Assembly: GCA_030562195.1 (NCBI GenBank)
Contig: JAUJPP010000005.1
Coordinates: 12,086,826 to 12,150,825 of the forward strand
Origin: Nipponacmea schrenckii
Taxonomy: Eukaryota > Mollusca > Gastropoda > Lottiidae
Reading direction: 5' to 3'
DNA length: 64,000 nt
The notes under the pieces were generated by a model, which was not told where the DNA came from, made no database searches, and saw only the letters and a program-made list of their open reading frames with translations. The position numbers and the translations under genes are program-made. Below are positions 1 to 11,310 of this stretch, in pieces. The first letter of the stretch is position 1. Every line of letters starts with the position of its first letter.

Positions 1-310
1 GAAGTCCAATAAGGTACAGAACAGTGAGATATAAAAACTTTACCATTATTAAAGTCCAATAAGGTTCTGAACAGTAGGATATAAAACTCCATTTCATTTC
101 ATTAGTTCAATAAGGTACAGAACAGTAGGATATAAAACTCCATTTCATTTCATTAGTTCAATAAGGTACAGAACAGTAGGATATAAAACTCCATTTCATT
201 TCATTAGTTCAATAAGGTACAGACAGTAGGACATAAAACTCCATTTCATTTCATTAGTTAATTATATACAGAACAGTAAGATATAAAACTCCATTTCATT
301 TCATTAGTTA
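1..310. repeat. minisatellite array, family M46/51 (inverted orientation)
   Basis: About six tandem copies of a roughly 51-bp unit with the core AGAACAGTAGGATATAAAAC followed by TCCATTTCATTTCATTAGTT. The array runs off the left edge of the window. The reverse complement of this unit forms arrays at 30150-30600, 36790-37200 and 54610-54920. A shorter variant fills 11310-13830. Confidence 0.9.
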
Positions 311-640
311 AATAAGGTCCAAGGTGTTTTACCCCATTGTATTTGCTTGACCTACATGACGTTGATCTGAATGTTATAATGATGCGAAACCCATAAATTA
401 TTCATCGAGACCCGAGGTAAATATTGTTTCTATTGCCTTTTACAAATCTGCTAATCGATAATAAACCATTTCTTTAATATGCTCTGTCTTCATTAAAGGG
501 TTTAGGTGTTTTGCCTTGTCGTATTAACAACTCCTTGTTCAATAGGACAAACAATAAAAGTTAATCCTTCAATGGCATATTAGAAGCACAAGTCTAGATA
601 AATAAGAACAATTATTATGGATATACACTTCTAGAATATT
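311..640. other. no feature seen
   Basis: AT-rich unique-looking sequence between two minisatellite arrays. I see no ORF, splice-flanked exon or RNA gene in it. Confidence 0.5.
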
Positions 641-835
641 TACTATTTTCAACGTTTCAATGTGGTTCTCACACCGTCATCAGGAATATAATGATACTTC
701 TAGAATATTTACTATTTTCAACGTTTCAATGTGGTTCTCACACCGTCATCAGGAATATAATGATACTTCTAGAATATTTACTATTTTCAACGTTTCAATG
801 TGGTTCTCACACCGTCATCAGGAATACAATAATAA
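640..835. repeat. 69-bp minisatellite, short array (family M69)
   Basis: Three near-identical 69-bp units containing ATACTTCTAGAATATTTACT and CAATGTGGTTCTCACACCG. Because 69 is divisible by three, the array reads open in more than one frame, but nothing suggests a protein. The same unit forms a much longer array at 56850-58060. Confidence 0.9.
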
Positions 836-839
836 TAAT

Positions 840-2260
840 TAAGTTAGCAATTAATATGGATGGATATTTCTAGAATACTTATAACTCTCAACGTTTCGAA
901 GTGATTCTCACACCATTATCAAGTACATAATATATTCATTCATTCATTCATTATATTCCTAGGATAATAATTGCTTTATTTCTTTAGAAGCTGTGCCTCT
1001 TATAATATGCATTTGATAGATATTAAACAGTTCCACACGTTCATTAGGCAAAACCAAAATAATAAAACGCTTGTTATCGTTTGTAATCTTTCATCTTAAT
1101 GTTTACATAAAATATAATTTCTTTTAAAATCAACAACATATATTACCAAAGCTTCTTTGTGAATTTTTAACTCGACTAAAAAAATCAATAATTCGAACTA
1201 AAATAACGTCGGATAATAGAGATATTAAAACAATATATTTATCCGAAACGTTCATCCATCACAATGTCTCTTGTAGATTTACTATGGTGATACATGCTCC
1301 CACAGAGGTTGTTGAGGAACGGCGCCTGGCAGAGGTATTCTTCAACCAGCTAACTACCTTGACACACAATCAACTTTCTAGCCCGCGGGAACAATTAACA
1401 AGAATAACAGCAGATTTAAAATTCTCAATATCGAAGATCCTGCCAACATTTTAGACCACAGTCAAACAACTTTGCAAGGATTTGAAAAGAATAACTCCTT
1501 TTTCTCGAAACCATCTACAACTAATTGGATTTGAAAAATGAGCAAATATGAGTTTTACCAAAGCAAGAAGGAAGGATATAAGGAAAGATTGGGTTTTACG
1601 ATTGACTCTACAAATTTGTATCATTGATCATAAATTCCTAAACACATTAACAATTGGTCATGTCCCAATAAAATATTCGTGCCAATGCCTGTTGTCTTTG
1701 CCCATGACATCTTTAACCATTTTCGATCTATATATTTTAACCTGTCTACAGCCGATCTTTGGCGAAACATTTCGACATAATCTTCCCAAACTCTTCTCTC
1801 CTTTTCCTTTTCAGAATTGAATTGAGGCGAATAAATACAAATAACAATACGTACCAATAACATTCTGTGTATTCCAAATCACGAAAGTAAACAAAAACAT
1901 CCATGAAACAACCGGACTAAAATAGTTCATATCCATCTTGGATGTCTGGAACTTTATCAAAATAATTCAACACCGCCTCGCCTTCATATTCATCCTTGTA
2001 TATACTGAATTGTTTGAAGAGTCTTACTAAAGCACTGAGCTACAAAACAACAATCAAACATTGGTCGTCCTCCTTGGCTTGTCACCAACAGAAATCAATA
2101 GAAATGATAGTCATGGTAGCTAGGCTACGCGTTATCAGTCTTTTAATATTTTATTATACTCTGTTGTGTTATGCCGTCAGTAATTAGAAATTGATGATGA
2201 AGGAGTTGGTGCTTAAAGGAGTTCAGACAAACTTTTGCTTATTTGTTCTCGAATAGTTAT
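840..2260. other. gene-free stretch, unassigned
   Basis: A degenerate M69 unit at about 850-930 is followed by AT-rich DNA. A 243-base minus-strand ORF (1621-1863) contains a charged stretch around ERRVWEDYVEMFRQRS that I do not recognise and for which I see no convincing splice context. A 72-base minus-strand ORF (1378-1449) begins like a signal peptide but meets a stop at once. Neither is called as a gene. Confidence 0.4.
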
Positions 2261-2264
2261 TATT

Positions 2265-3790
2265 TACGGAGTTGCTGACTATATACCTGCCCTAGAAAGT
2301 TATATTTACAGAGCTTACTGACTCTGTATATTGCCTCTAGTAGTTATCATTAACGGGGTTGTTGACTATATACCTGCCCTAGAAAGTTATATTTACAGAG
2401 CTTACTGACTCTGTATCTAGCCTCTAGTAGTCATTATTAACGGAATTGCTGACTATAAACCTGCCCTAGAAGGTTTTTTATTTACAAGGCTTACTGACTC
2501 TATATCTAGCCTATAGTAGTTATTATTAACGGAGTTGCTGACTCTATACCTTCCCTAGAAAGTTATTATCTACAGGGCTTACTGACTCTATATCTAGCCT
2601 ATAGTAGTTATTATTAACGGAGTTGTTGACTCTATATCTAGCCTCTAGTAGTTATTATTAACGGAGTTGCTGACTATATACCTGCCCTAGAAAGTTATAT
2701 TTACAGAGCTTACTGACTCTGTATCTAGCCTCTAGTAGTTATCATTAACGGAGTTGCTGACTATATACCTGCCCTAGAAAGTTAAATTTACAGAGCTTAC
2801 TGACTCTGTATCTAGCCTCTAGTAGTTATTATTACGGAGTTGCTGACTATATACCTTCCCTAGAAGGTTTTTTTTTACAGAAATTACTGACTCTGTATCT
2901 AGCCTCTAGTAGTTATTATTAACGGAGTTGCTGACTATATACCTGCCCTAGAAGGTTTTTTTTTATAGAAATTACTGACTCTGCCTATAGTAGTTATAAT
3001 TAACGGAGTTGCTGACTATATATCTGTCCTAGAAAATTATTATAACGGAGTTGCTGACACTATACCTGCCCTAGAAAATTATTATTACTGACTCTGCATC
3101 TGAACCAGAAAGTTATTATTTACAGAGTTGCTGACTCTATATCTAGCCTATAGTAGTTATTATTAACGGAGTTGCTGACTCTATATCTAGCCTATAGTAC
3201 TTATTATTAACGGAGTTGTTGACTCTATATCTAGCCTATAGTACTTATTATTAACGGAGTTGCTGACTCTATATCTAGCCTATAGTAGTTATTATTAACG
3301 GAGTTGTTGACTCTATATCTAGCCTATAGTACTTATTATTAACGGAGTTGTTGACTCTATATCTAGCCTATAGTACTTATTATTAACGGAGTTGCTGACT
3401 CTATATCTAGCCTATAGTACTTATTATTAACGGAGTTGTTGACTCTATATCTAGCCTATAGTAGTTATTATTAACGGAGTTGCTGACTCTATATCTAGCC
3501 TATAGTACTTATTATTAACGGAGTTGTTGACTCTATATCTAGCCTATAGTACTTATTATTAACGGAGTTGTTGACTCTATATCTAGCCTATAGTAGTTAT
3601 TATTAACGGAGTTGCTGACTCTATATCTAGCCTATAGTACTTATTATTAACGGAGTTGTTGACTCTATATCTGCACCAGAAAGTTATTATAAACAGAGCT
3701 TACTGACTCTATATCTAGCCTCTAATAGTCAATATTAACAGAGCTTAATGACTTTATATATGATCTCTGATAGTTATTATTGACAGAGGT
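2265..3790. repeat. 44-bp minisatellite array
   Basis: About 30 or more tandem units of roughly 44 bp with the core TAACGGAGTTGCTGACTCTA, then TATCTAGCCTATAGTA and TTATTAT. The 5' part (2265-3110) is diverged and carries a second unit type (TACCTGCCCTAGAAAGTTAT). The 3' part (3120-3660) is nearly homogeneous and alternates GTTGCTG and GTTGTTG variants, which suggests recent higher-order expansion. Confidence 0.92.
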
Positions 3791-3874
3791 TAGTTAGAAG
3801 ATGGCCGGCACTAAATCTGGTTTCTGAAGCTAACTGGACTTAGTCCACCAATTCATTTGCCATCTAATTCCATG

Positions 3875-4165
3875 TTAAATCACAAAATTCAACCTTCTAG
3901 AAATTTTTCCAGAAATCTCGTTGAAAACTTTCTTATATGTCACATGAAAGCCAGGCCAATACTTGGTTTCTGTACAAAAATCCAAAACAGCATGACCATG
4001 AAAATTTTGAACTAAACAAAATGAAAGTAAACCACTACATTTTATCAACATCCGCTTGACTGTCACTGCACACAAAACCACTATTTTTAGAAATAACCTT
4101 CCGCCAATAAAATTTCTCATTATCTCAGAAATTCTGAAAGAAAATGCAATTTCAGACATCAAATT
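3875..4165. repeat. dispersed repeat, copy 1 of 2
   Basis: This stretch is similar, with small indels, to 62818-63033 in the same orientation. Both contain CCAGAAATCTCGTTGAAAAC, ATATGTCACATGAAA, CACTGCACACAAAACCACTA and TTTTTAGAAATAACCT. A 95-codon minus-strand ORF covers it, but the second copy is not open in that frame, so an interspersed element is a better reading than a gene. The element class is not recognised. Confidence 0.7.
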
Positions 4166-4169
4166 GCAA

Positions 4170-4620
4170 ATCTAGACCAAAAATTAGTCAAAAATGGAAA
4201 TGCAAAAACCCACAAAGGAAGGGAGAAAGAGGATTTCTAAAAATAGAACGGACTAAATTCGTATACATGTACAATCATTAGCATAAAATGTTTTACTGGA
4301 CTGAGTCCAACTATCTCGGTCAATAAGAGAAGGTTTCAGGGATAAATTGTCCCTCACTATGCAATCTAAAATCGTTTATTTTGTCTGAACTGTTTGATGG
4401 CCGTGTCGTTTACAGTTCTATCTGGTCGACTTCTGAGACACGACTATTTAGATGAAGACAACCTTTCTTTAAATCATTTATGATCACAACATTATATAAA
4501 CACTACGAAATGTAAAATAACATTACAAGTCTTCCATTGTCAATCGACTACTAAGAAATTATTATATATCACACGATCTATTGTCTTCTATCTACTGTGG
4601 GTTTCTTCATTTCACAGGTA
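4170..4620. other. no gene seen
   Basis: AT-rich sequence. It contains GGACTGAGTCCA at about 4300, resembling GGACTTAGTCCACC near 3840. The two may be flanks of the dispersed element at 3875-4165, but I cannot define ends. Confidence 0.3.
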
Positions 4621-4631
4621 ATAATAATAAT

Positions 4632-5035
4632 AATAAACTCTTTATTTGACATGGGTTAGAATTAGGCCCAATACACACGGACATGGTCTTTCAGCCCTTA
4701 GAGGCAAACATAAACTCTTTATTTTACATTTGTCAGAATTAGGCCCAATACACACGGACATGGTCTTTCAGCCCTTAGAGGCAAACATAGACTCTTTATT
4801 TTACATGGGTCAGAATTAGGCCCAATACACAAGGACATGGTCCTGTCTCACATTCAGCCCATAGAGGCAAACATAGACTCTTTATTTTACATGGGTCAGA
4901 ATTAGGCCCAATACACAAGGACATGGTCCTGTCTCACATTCAGCCCATAGAGGCAAACATAGACTCTTTATTTTACATGGGTCAGAATTAGGTCCAATAC
5001 CCAAGAACATGTCTCACATTGAGCCAATGGGGTAA
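4632..5035. repeat. 78-88 bp tandem repeat with ATT-tailed relatives
   Basis: Five units of 78-88 bp carrying AACTCTTTATTTTACATGGG, TCAGAATTAGGCCCAATACA and ACATGGTC, with TTCAGCCC and AGAGGCAAAC at the unit end. The array is preceded by an (AAT)n run at 4619-4635. The reverse complement occurs once at 16845-16925, directly followed by a long (ATT)n run, and a weaker relative lies at 41790-41860. The shared layout looks like a retroposed element with an ATT-repeat tail that became tandemly amplified here. Confidence 0.8.
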
Positions 5036-5044
5036 TAAAATTAA

Positions 5045-5460
5045 CACTCTAGATACATCTTTAAGAGAGTCCACAAATAAGGTTCAAATAGCTAATAATA
5101 CGGCCTCTTTAGTTTTTAAAACTATGTACCCAATTTTATTGAGTCCACATAACTAATAATATTTATTTGGTATTTTGGTTTTTGATACTCTGTAACCCTT
5201 TTAGAGAGTCCACGTACCTAAAATCTTTATTTGTTATTAAGTCCACAAAGGTGTAAAATGATTTTTCGGTATTTAAGTTTTTAAAACTATGCATTCCGTT
5301 TAGGGAGTCCACAAAGCTAATATTGTTTATTGGTATTTCGAAATCTCTATCCCTTCCAGAGAGTCCACATAGCTAATATTGTTTCTTTGTATTTTGAAAA
5401 TTTACATCCCTTTTTTTCCCTTTTTTCAGAGAGTCCACATAGCTAGTAAAGTTTGAATAT
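5045..5460. repeat. minisatellite of the GAGAGTCCACATAGCTAAT family (M60)
   Basis: About six diverged units of about 55-65 bp, each with GAGAGTCCACATAGCTAATA and a T-rich stretch with TATTTTG. The family recurs at 6985-7875 (inverted), within a transporter intron (15955-16090), at 27290-27880 and at 39630-39780. Confidence 0.85.
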
Positions 5461-5669
5461 TCATAGAACGTGCATATCAAGGCTCTGCCGCATGAGCAAG
5501 GAAATCTGTATGTATTGTCACTTTATGAGTTACCGCCATGAAGTGAAGGAGTACAGTGCAAGTAATGAATTATTAATTGTTGTTGTTTATTGTCGCGAGT
5601 GAATGAAATTCATAGGATTGTACATTATTATTGGCAAGATTATGATTTTTTTTGATAATTGATTGATGG

Positions 5670-5820
5670 GACAGTAAGATTACTTCGACATATCCGGTAA
5701 TTCGAGATAAACATATTTTTTAAAAGGGATTATAGAAGGATATTTTTGGGACCTCGCAAAGACTTCGAGTTAAGCAGAACTTCGAGATTACCGATGTCGA
5801 GATAACGAGGTTTCACTGTA
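5670..5820. mobile_element. pogo/Tigger-like MITE
   Basis: A roughly 150-bp element with imperfect terminal inverted repeats. The right end read on the minus strand is CAGTGAAACCTCGTTATCTC followed by GACATCGGTAAT. The left end reads CAGTAAGATTACTTCGACAT followed by ATCCGGTAAT. The CAGT...CCTCGTTAT terminus is typical of pogo/Tigger DNA transposon derivatives. No transposase is present, so the copy is non-autonomous. A flanking TA is visible at the right end. Confidence 0.65.
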
Positions 5821-6984
5821 CGTTTCATTACAAATATGAACTGTAGAGCGTGTTACAGAGCAGGTTTGGCATCAACTAAAAACTCCTTAAAAAACCCGCC
5901 TACAGTTTCCTTTTCATGTGACGCGGTCTTTGAAACTATAATATTACTTTTTTAACATAATGCACATAATATATATATATATATATCAATACAACACTTT
6001 ATAGATTTTCAAAATGCAATCAACTGTAATGGACGTGATCCATTCTATAAAAGGCTTCAACTAAACAAAGGCCGATTGAAAAGACATTATCAATACACGG
6101 TTTACAAGCATTGAACCGTACATATTCCAAAGAATGGTAGGATTGCTTGACAGAGCGGTTAGATGTGAATGGAAAGAAATATTTAAAGGGACAGATACAC
6201 CATTTGTTTGTAAAATCATTGCATAGTATCCTCAGAAACGGGATTTCGTTTTACCTTAACTAATCAGTTAGTTCACCATCGAAATTTGAACCTTTAAACC
6301 CATGTATCTCTTGAATTATTCGTGTTCGAATGTTCAAACAACGATTCGTTATGTCTCAAGAATAAATAAAAATAGAAAAAAAATTCCTGGTTTGAGGTAT
6401 TTTTGAAAGGAATTATGTGTTTTTGGTACATTTCTAATACTGCAGAAGACAATTTAGATATATTCAAGAGCAAAATCAACTCACGATAATAATTGGCGAA
6501 TCACGTGGCCTTTAAATCCCAATATACGTAAAAGTGATCTGAAATGGAATTTAACGTTCGTCTATGTAAAGCTTACAAAACTTCATCAGAGATAAGGGTT
6601 TTGTATGTATCAGTGACATTAAAAAATATGGCTTGAACGTAGAGCATAAATAATCCTATATAAGTGGGCGTAATTGGATTGTTCACGCTTAACTTAGTCG
6701 TTCTTCTAAATCAAAGCAAATTAATACGCTGTGTCGACCTTTAATAGTTTGACATATCGACCTTCCACACGCAATTCGTTACAACGAATTTAATACTATT
6801 TTAGTAAATCACGCTTGACTGTTCTTAATATCCGTTCTGGCGAAGGTTATGCCTTTTATTTCTATTCCTTTTACGTTTGAGCCACCCAAGAAATTGTATG
6901 TCAAAGTATAGACAAAAATCACTTGATGGTGATTGTATTTGAGCTCTCCGATTGGCGAAGATGTAAAAGGTATACTTCGTTGAA
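5821..6984. other. gene-free stretch
   Basis: AT-rich sequence with a short (TA)n run at about 5968-5987. No exon with acceptor, donor and domain signature was found. The only ORF of note (6294-6479, minus) is low in information and unsupported. Confidence 0.45.
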
Positions 6985-7875
6985 CCAAATACCAAATTAG
7001 CTATGTGGACTCTGAAAAGATGCTGAGTTGAAAAACCTAATTTTCAAATGAACATTGTTAGATATGTGGACTCTCTGAAATGGAATGCAGAGTTGACAAA
7101 CCGTATTAGTTTATTATTAGTTTTTTTCGTGCCTTGTTGAAAAACCTAAATACCAAATATATGTATACCAAAATGAATTATGCCTTGTGGACAAACATTG
7201 TCGAAGACTAACATCGTGTTCTTAAACAATAAGCATATTCTGTCTAGCTATTAATAGAGTTTTCTAGATTACCTCCTTGTGAACTGAAGTTGGAAAAACG
7301 AAACAAAGGAAACTTGTACATGGCTTGGTAATTGGAATAAGTTATAAGTATGATCGTTAAGACAATGCTGTCATCGATTTTCATACACATTGTTGTCGCT
7401 TTGAGAATTGGTTTTTATTTTCCAGCCTGGCGGAGCTTTGTTTCCAGGGCAAACAAATTGTGGACGTTCTGAATGTGGTGAATTGAAATATTTATTTAAC
7501 GATTAAGCATTCTTAGCTTTCTGGCCTCACTGATCGGGGTACCGAGTTGACATAGCTACTTACCTATGAAACAGTATTAGCTATGTGGACTCTCTGAAAG
7601 AGTTAAATTGAATGTTATCAGCTTTTTGAACGCTCTGTAAGGGCTGTCAAACCTTAATTTAACATTATTAACCATGTGGACTCTCTGAAATAGATACCGC
7701 GTTGACAAACCTACATAACAATTAATGTTATCAGCTTTTTGGATTTTTAGTAAAGGATATCGAGTTATCGAACCAATATAGTTATTGAATATTTTTACCT
7801 ATGTGGACTCTCTGAAATGGATGCCGTGTTGACTAACCTAATTACCAAGTAAACATTATTAGCTGTGTGAACTCT
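6985..7875. repeat. M60 minisatellite, inverted orientation
   Basis: Diverged tandem units containing AGCTATGTGGACTCTCTGAA, which is the reverse complement of the M60 unit at 5045-5460. About 600 bp of unrelated sequence (7130-7540) interrupts the array. Confidence 0.8.
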
Positions 7876-8074
7876 CTGATAATGAAATCCAAGTACCCTT
7901 TAAGGTATGCTTTTTGGGTATTAGATTAAATAAGATAAAGCCCGGAGCAATACGGAACTTTTCTTTTTTTTAGTATAAAAAACATCTATTAAATCAATCT
8001 CGAAAACTAAGGTTCATTTTTTTTCGATAATTAAATTTCCTCTGGCGATTTACTTTTTTTGTTTCATCAGGAAA

Positions 8075-8210
8075 CACGATTTACAGAACAGTAGGGTATA
8101 AAACTTCATGTCATTGCATTAGTCCATTAAGGTACAGAACAGTAGGATATAAAACTTAATTTCATTTCATTAGTCCATTAAGGTACAGAACCGTAAGATA
8201 TAAAAGTCCA
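8075..8210. repeat. M46/51 minisatellite, short array
   Basis: Two to three units with ACAGAACAGTAGGATATAAAAC, in the same orientation as the 1-310 array. They lie just outside the left arm of the transporter palindrome. Confidence 0.8.
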
Positions 8211-8311
8211 CCCAGTTTGTCTTATGGAGAAATAACATAATTATGTGCCCCCGTATACCGATGGTATTTTTATTATATTAACTGTGTTATATGGTGTATA
8301 ATGAATAGTAG

Positions 8312-10557
8312 TTATACTCTGGAACCATCCTTCAGTCGAACGTTAAAGCCTAGCAGTACTAATATACCTGAAAGAGAGAAAATCCCGAATGGAATAAACG
8401 GAAATGGAGTTTTACATCCTTTTTTTTTGGACACAAATCGATATATCAAGATTAGACGTAAACCTCCAGATTCTATTTTATTTTTAATGCTACTTCATTT
8501 TTTTATGCCACACGTAAAATTCAAAATGCTATATACATTTACTTTCAATAGACTTGTTAATAAACATCCGTACAGACATGAGAATTTCATTAATCACAAT
8601 ATCATCAAAAACAAGGCGAAATGAAGAGTAAAATATGTATAGTAGTAGACTCAACCAGAGAGAGTTACCATAAGGTATTTTATAAAGGGTAAGACTTACT
8701 AAGTAAAGGCAAGACGCCTACGACAAGAAAGAGGTAGTGCCACCCTAGTTTGGAAAGTATTAACGGCGTAGTGAGACTGGTACCCACTGCCACAACACAC
8801 TAAAATATAGAATCAAGAACAGGTTTGGGAGGGCTTGAACCAATGTGTATGGATGAACTGTAAGCTGGTTTTGGATCGGATAGTGAGTCTTGGAGATGAA
8901 CCTCAATGCTGAAACTGCAGTCAATATGAAGGTCTGTCTAAAGCTCTGGACAATAAAATAACGAGAAGCTGTTATAGGAAGCAAGTACACTTTGTGTGGA
9001 TTAAGTGTAAACTGGTCAATGGATTGGGAAGTTACTTGTACACCAATTACGAGATCCACCCACACTTCTACCATTCTAACGACATTTACAAAACAAGACA
9101 GACCCTCCGCAAACTATTATTACACAATTGAAATACACTTACAAAACCCAAAGAAAGTATAGTTTGATTGCTGGCCTGGTTTTCAACGCCATAACACCAT
9201 GGTATAATACTTCTTTATATTGTTAAACTTCCTAATATGTCTACCATTAGCAATGACAGCCACAGGGAAAACCCCGTCACACCCATATACCGCGTATAGT
9301 GAAAGGTCTGGAGTAGCACGACCAACATTGCACACATCAAAATTAAACATATCTAAAAAGAGTTCATAAGACACCTTAATCACGTTTTGATCGTTATTAT
9401 CCTGTGGAGACGATCAGATATACTCGCCTACTGAAAGCTGGAGGTCCGACATGCAAAAACTGTTACGTTATTCGGTAGTGACAATAAAATAAGGGTCCAA
9501 TGTTAATGTGAACGTTAGAGATTCCTAAATAGTTGAAAATAGCTACTCAGCTAGGAATGGAAGTAAATTTGTCCGTAAATTCTGTCATTGTTTTTTAGGA
9601 CTGGCGTAAATACCACGGGCCTTATTCTACAAAACTTAAATAAAATCTAATTCTTAAGAAATATTGTAATCAGATTGGATACAAAACTAAATGTTATATA
9701 CATTTTAGTCACAACAACACATAATGATAACATAGTTGACCAATGACCACCATGTAAAAGACTGGGTTCTACTACTCTACTAAGATCGTTAACGTTATGT
9801 CTATGTCCCTCCGCCTTCCAAAAGAAAGGCAGAAAGGTGTTTTTTTTATATAAACAATATTTATTTACACTGGATTGGGCTGCAGGCTAATCCTATATAA
9901 GGCATCTCAAGGACCGTCGTGAGACATGTTAGTTTTACCCTACTGGCTGGTAGCTAACTCTTTACGAATGGTGGAATTGAGTTTACAAACAGAATCATAA
10001 GGAGTTAAAACAGACTGGAAATTCCATTGCAACTCTTACCTGATGAATAGAACACCCACAAACAACATAAACCGCATTCCAAACTTCTTCTCGAAGTACG
10101 AGGTCATGGCGGTGCTGATGAACCCAAAATAAAACATGCCGGTCATCCAGACTTCGCTACCAATATCTGATTCCTGGTATTTACCCAAGGAATGTAGATA
10201 GGAAATGACATACAGTATAACATTACCTGCAACAAAATATTTCACTATAGAAGATACCTTTTACCATAATGGAATGTTTCAAAGGGACTCACCAAAGACG
10301 TCTGAGATGGGATACTGACGTCTTTGGTCAATCCAAAGAAGGATGCAGGGGGTACAGCTTTCATCCCTCAATAATTTACCCAACAATCAGAAAAAGGTTC
10401 CTCCTACCATCTATCCGTTAAAGCTACCAACGTTTTCCGTTTCTACCAGATAAGAATATTCCAATTTACCTTGCAGTAAGTGTACACATATGGCAAATTG
10501 AAATAAAACAGATCCCGCGATGGTCGAATATTTCTTAAATTTTGTAGAAATCTTCAT
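8312..10557 (-). pseudogene. truncated pseudogene copy of the OFA-type MFS transporter
   Basis: This is an inverted, internally deleted copy of the intact transporter at 14284-19861. Recognisable exons on the minus strand are: exon 1 (10470-10557), exon 2 (10040-10226), exon 8 (9143-9352), exon 9 (8700-8799) and exon 10 (8312-8367). Each has the same length as its functional counterpart, and the splice sites are preserved. Exons 3-7 are absent: the copy jumps from sequence matching about 15100 to sequence matching about 18590, so exon 2 (phase 2) would join exon 8 (phase 0) out of frame. Exon 8 also carries a TAA where the intact gene has TAT (Tyr in the GLPVYRS segment). Exon 2 is identical or nearly so to the functional exon, so the duplication is recent. 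A non-functional copy is the best reading. Confidence 0.85.
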
Positions 10558-10899
10558 AGCTTACTGATTACGGTTGTAAATATATTCCAGAAGTTTTGTC
10601 AATCCAAAACGCAAAGCCAGATTCAAAATCTAACAACAGTACATATCTCTTGGAGACAATGCTGTACGAAATAACAATTAAAAGTTATTTTATAAAACGT
10701 TTCGATATGTTTCCTATGATGTCCTCAAGAACATAATAAAAAATAACAGACAATTTTAGAGTCAACTGATCTTCCATTTACAATGCTATCGTTTTACGGG
10801 CTGATTAATTTATTATTAATATATTATCTCTACGGTTGCTTACATACGAAATAATTTTTTATTTATTTATTTTTTTTTGGGATTAAAATTGATTTCCAC

Positions 10900-11310
10900 T
10901 AGGTATTGTTTTTCCACTACCGAATAACGTAACGGTTTATGCATGTCGGACCTCCAACTTTCAGTAGACGAGTATATCTGATCGTCTCTAAAGGATAATA
11001 ACGATCAAAACGTTATTAAAGTGTCTTTTAAACCCTTGTTTTATTTTGATGTGTGCAATGTTGGTCGTGCTACTCCAGACCTTTTACTATACGCGGTATA
11101 TGGGTGTGACGGGGTTTTCCCTGTGGCTGTCATTGCTGATGGTAGATCTAGGAGGAGGCTTACCAATATATAGAAGTATTATACCGAGATGTTATGAGGT
11201 TGAAAACCAGGCCAACATAAAAAATATTCTTTCTGAGATTCTGAGATATGTTAGTGTATATTAGTGTTATAATAGTTTGCGGAAGGTCTGCCTTGTTTTG
11301 TAAGTGTCGT
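10900..11310 (+). pseudogene. third partial copy of transporter exon 8 and its flanks
   Basis: This direct-orientation fragment matches 18680-19090. The exon body reads LMCAMLVVLLQTFYYTRYMG and then continues as in the functional exon. The exon's 3' splice site is lost: the functional CCCTTTTTAGATATGTTTA has become CCCTTGTTTT, which removes the AG and several codons. After NQA the reading diverges and ends at a stop near 11262. No other transporter exon accompanies it, so it is a relic. Confidence 0.8.

Noticed and set aside
1378..1449. Signal-peptide-like minus-strand ORF
   Set aside because: Only 23 codons followed directly by a stop, with no donor site in frame and no downstream partner exon.
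1621..1863. 80-codon charged minus-strand ORF
   Set aside because: No recognisable domain, splice context or second copy; cannot be told from a chance ORF.
2265..3790. CRISPR-like repeat array
   Set aside because: Units are head-to-tail without unique spacers, and the DNA is clearly animal.
3875..4162. 95-codon minus-strand ORF as a gene
   Set aside because: The sequence has a second, non-open copy at 62818-63033, so it is an interspersed repeat.
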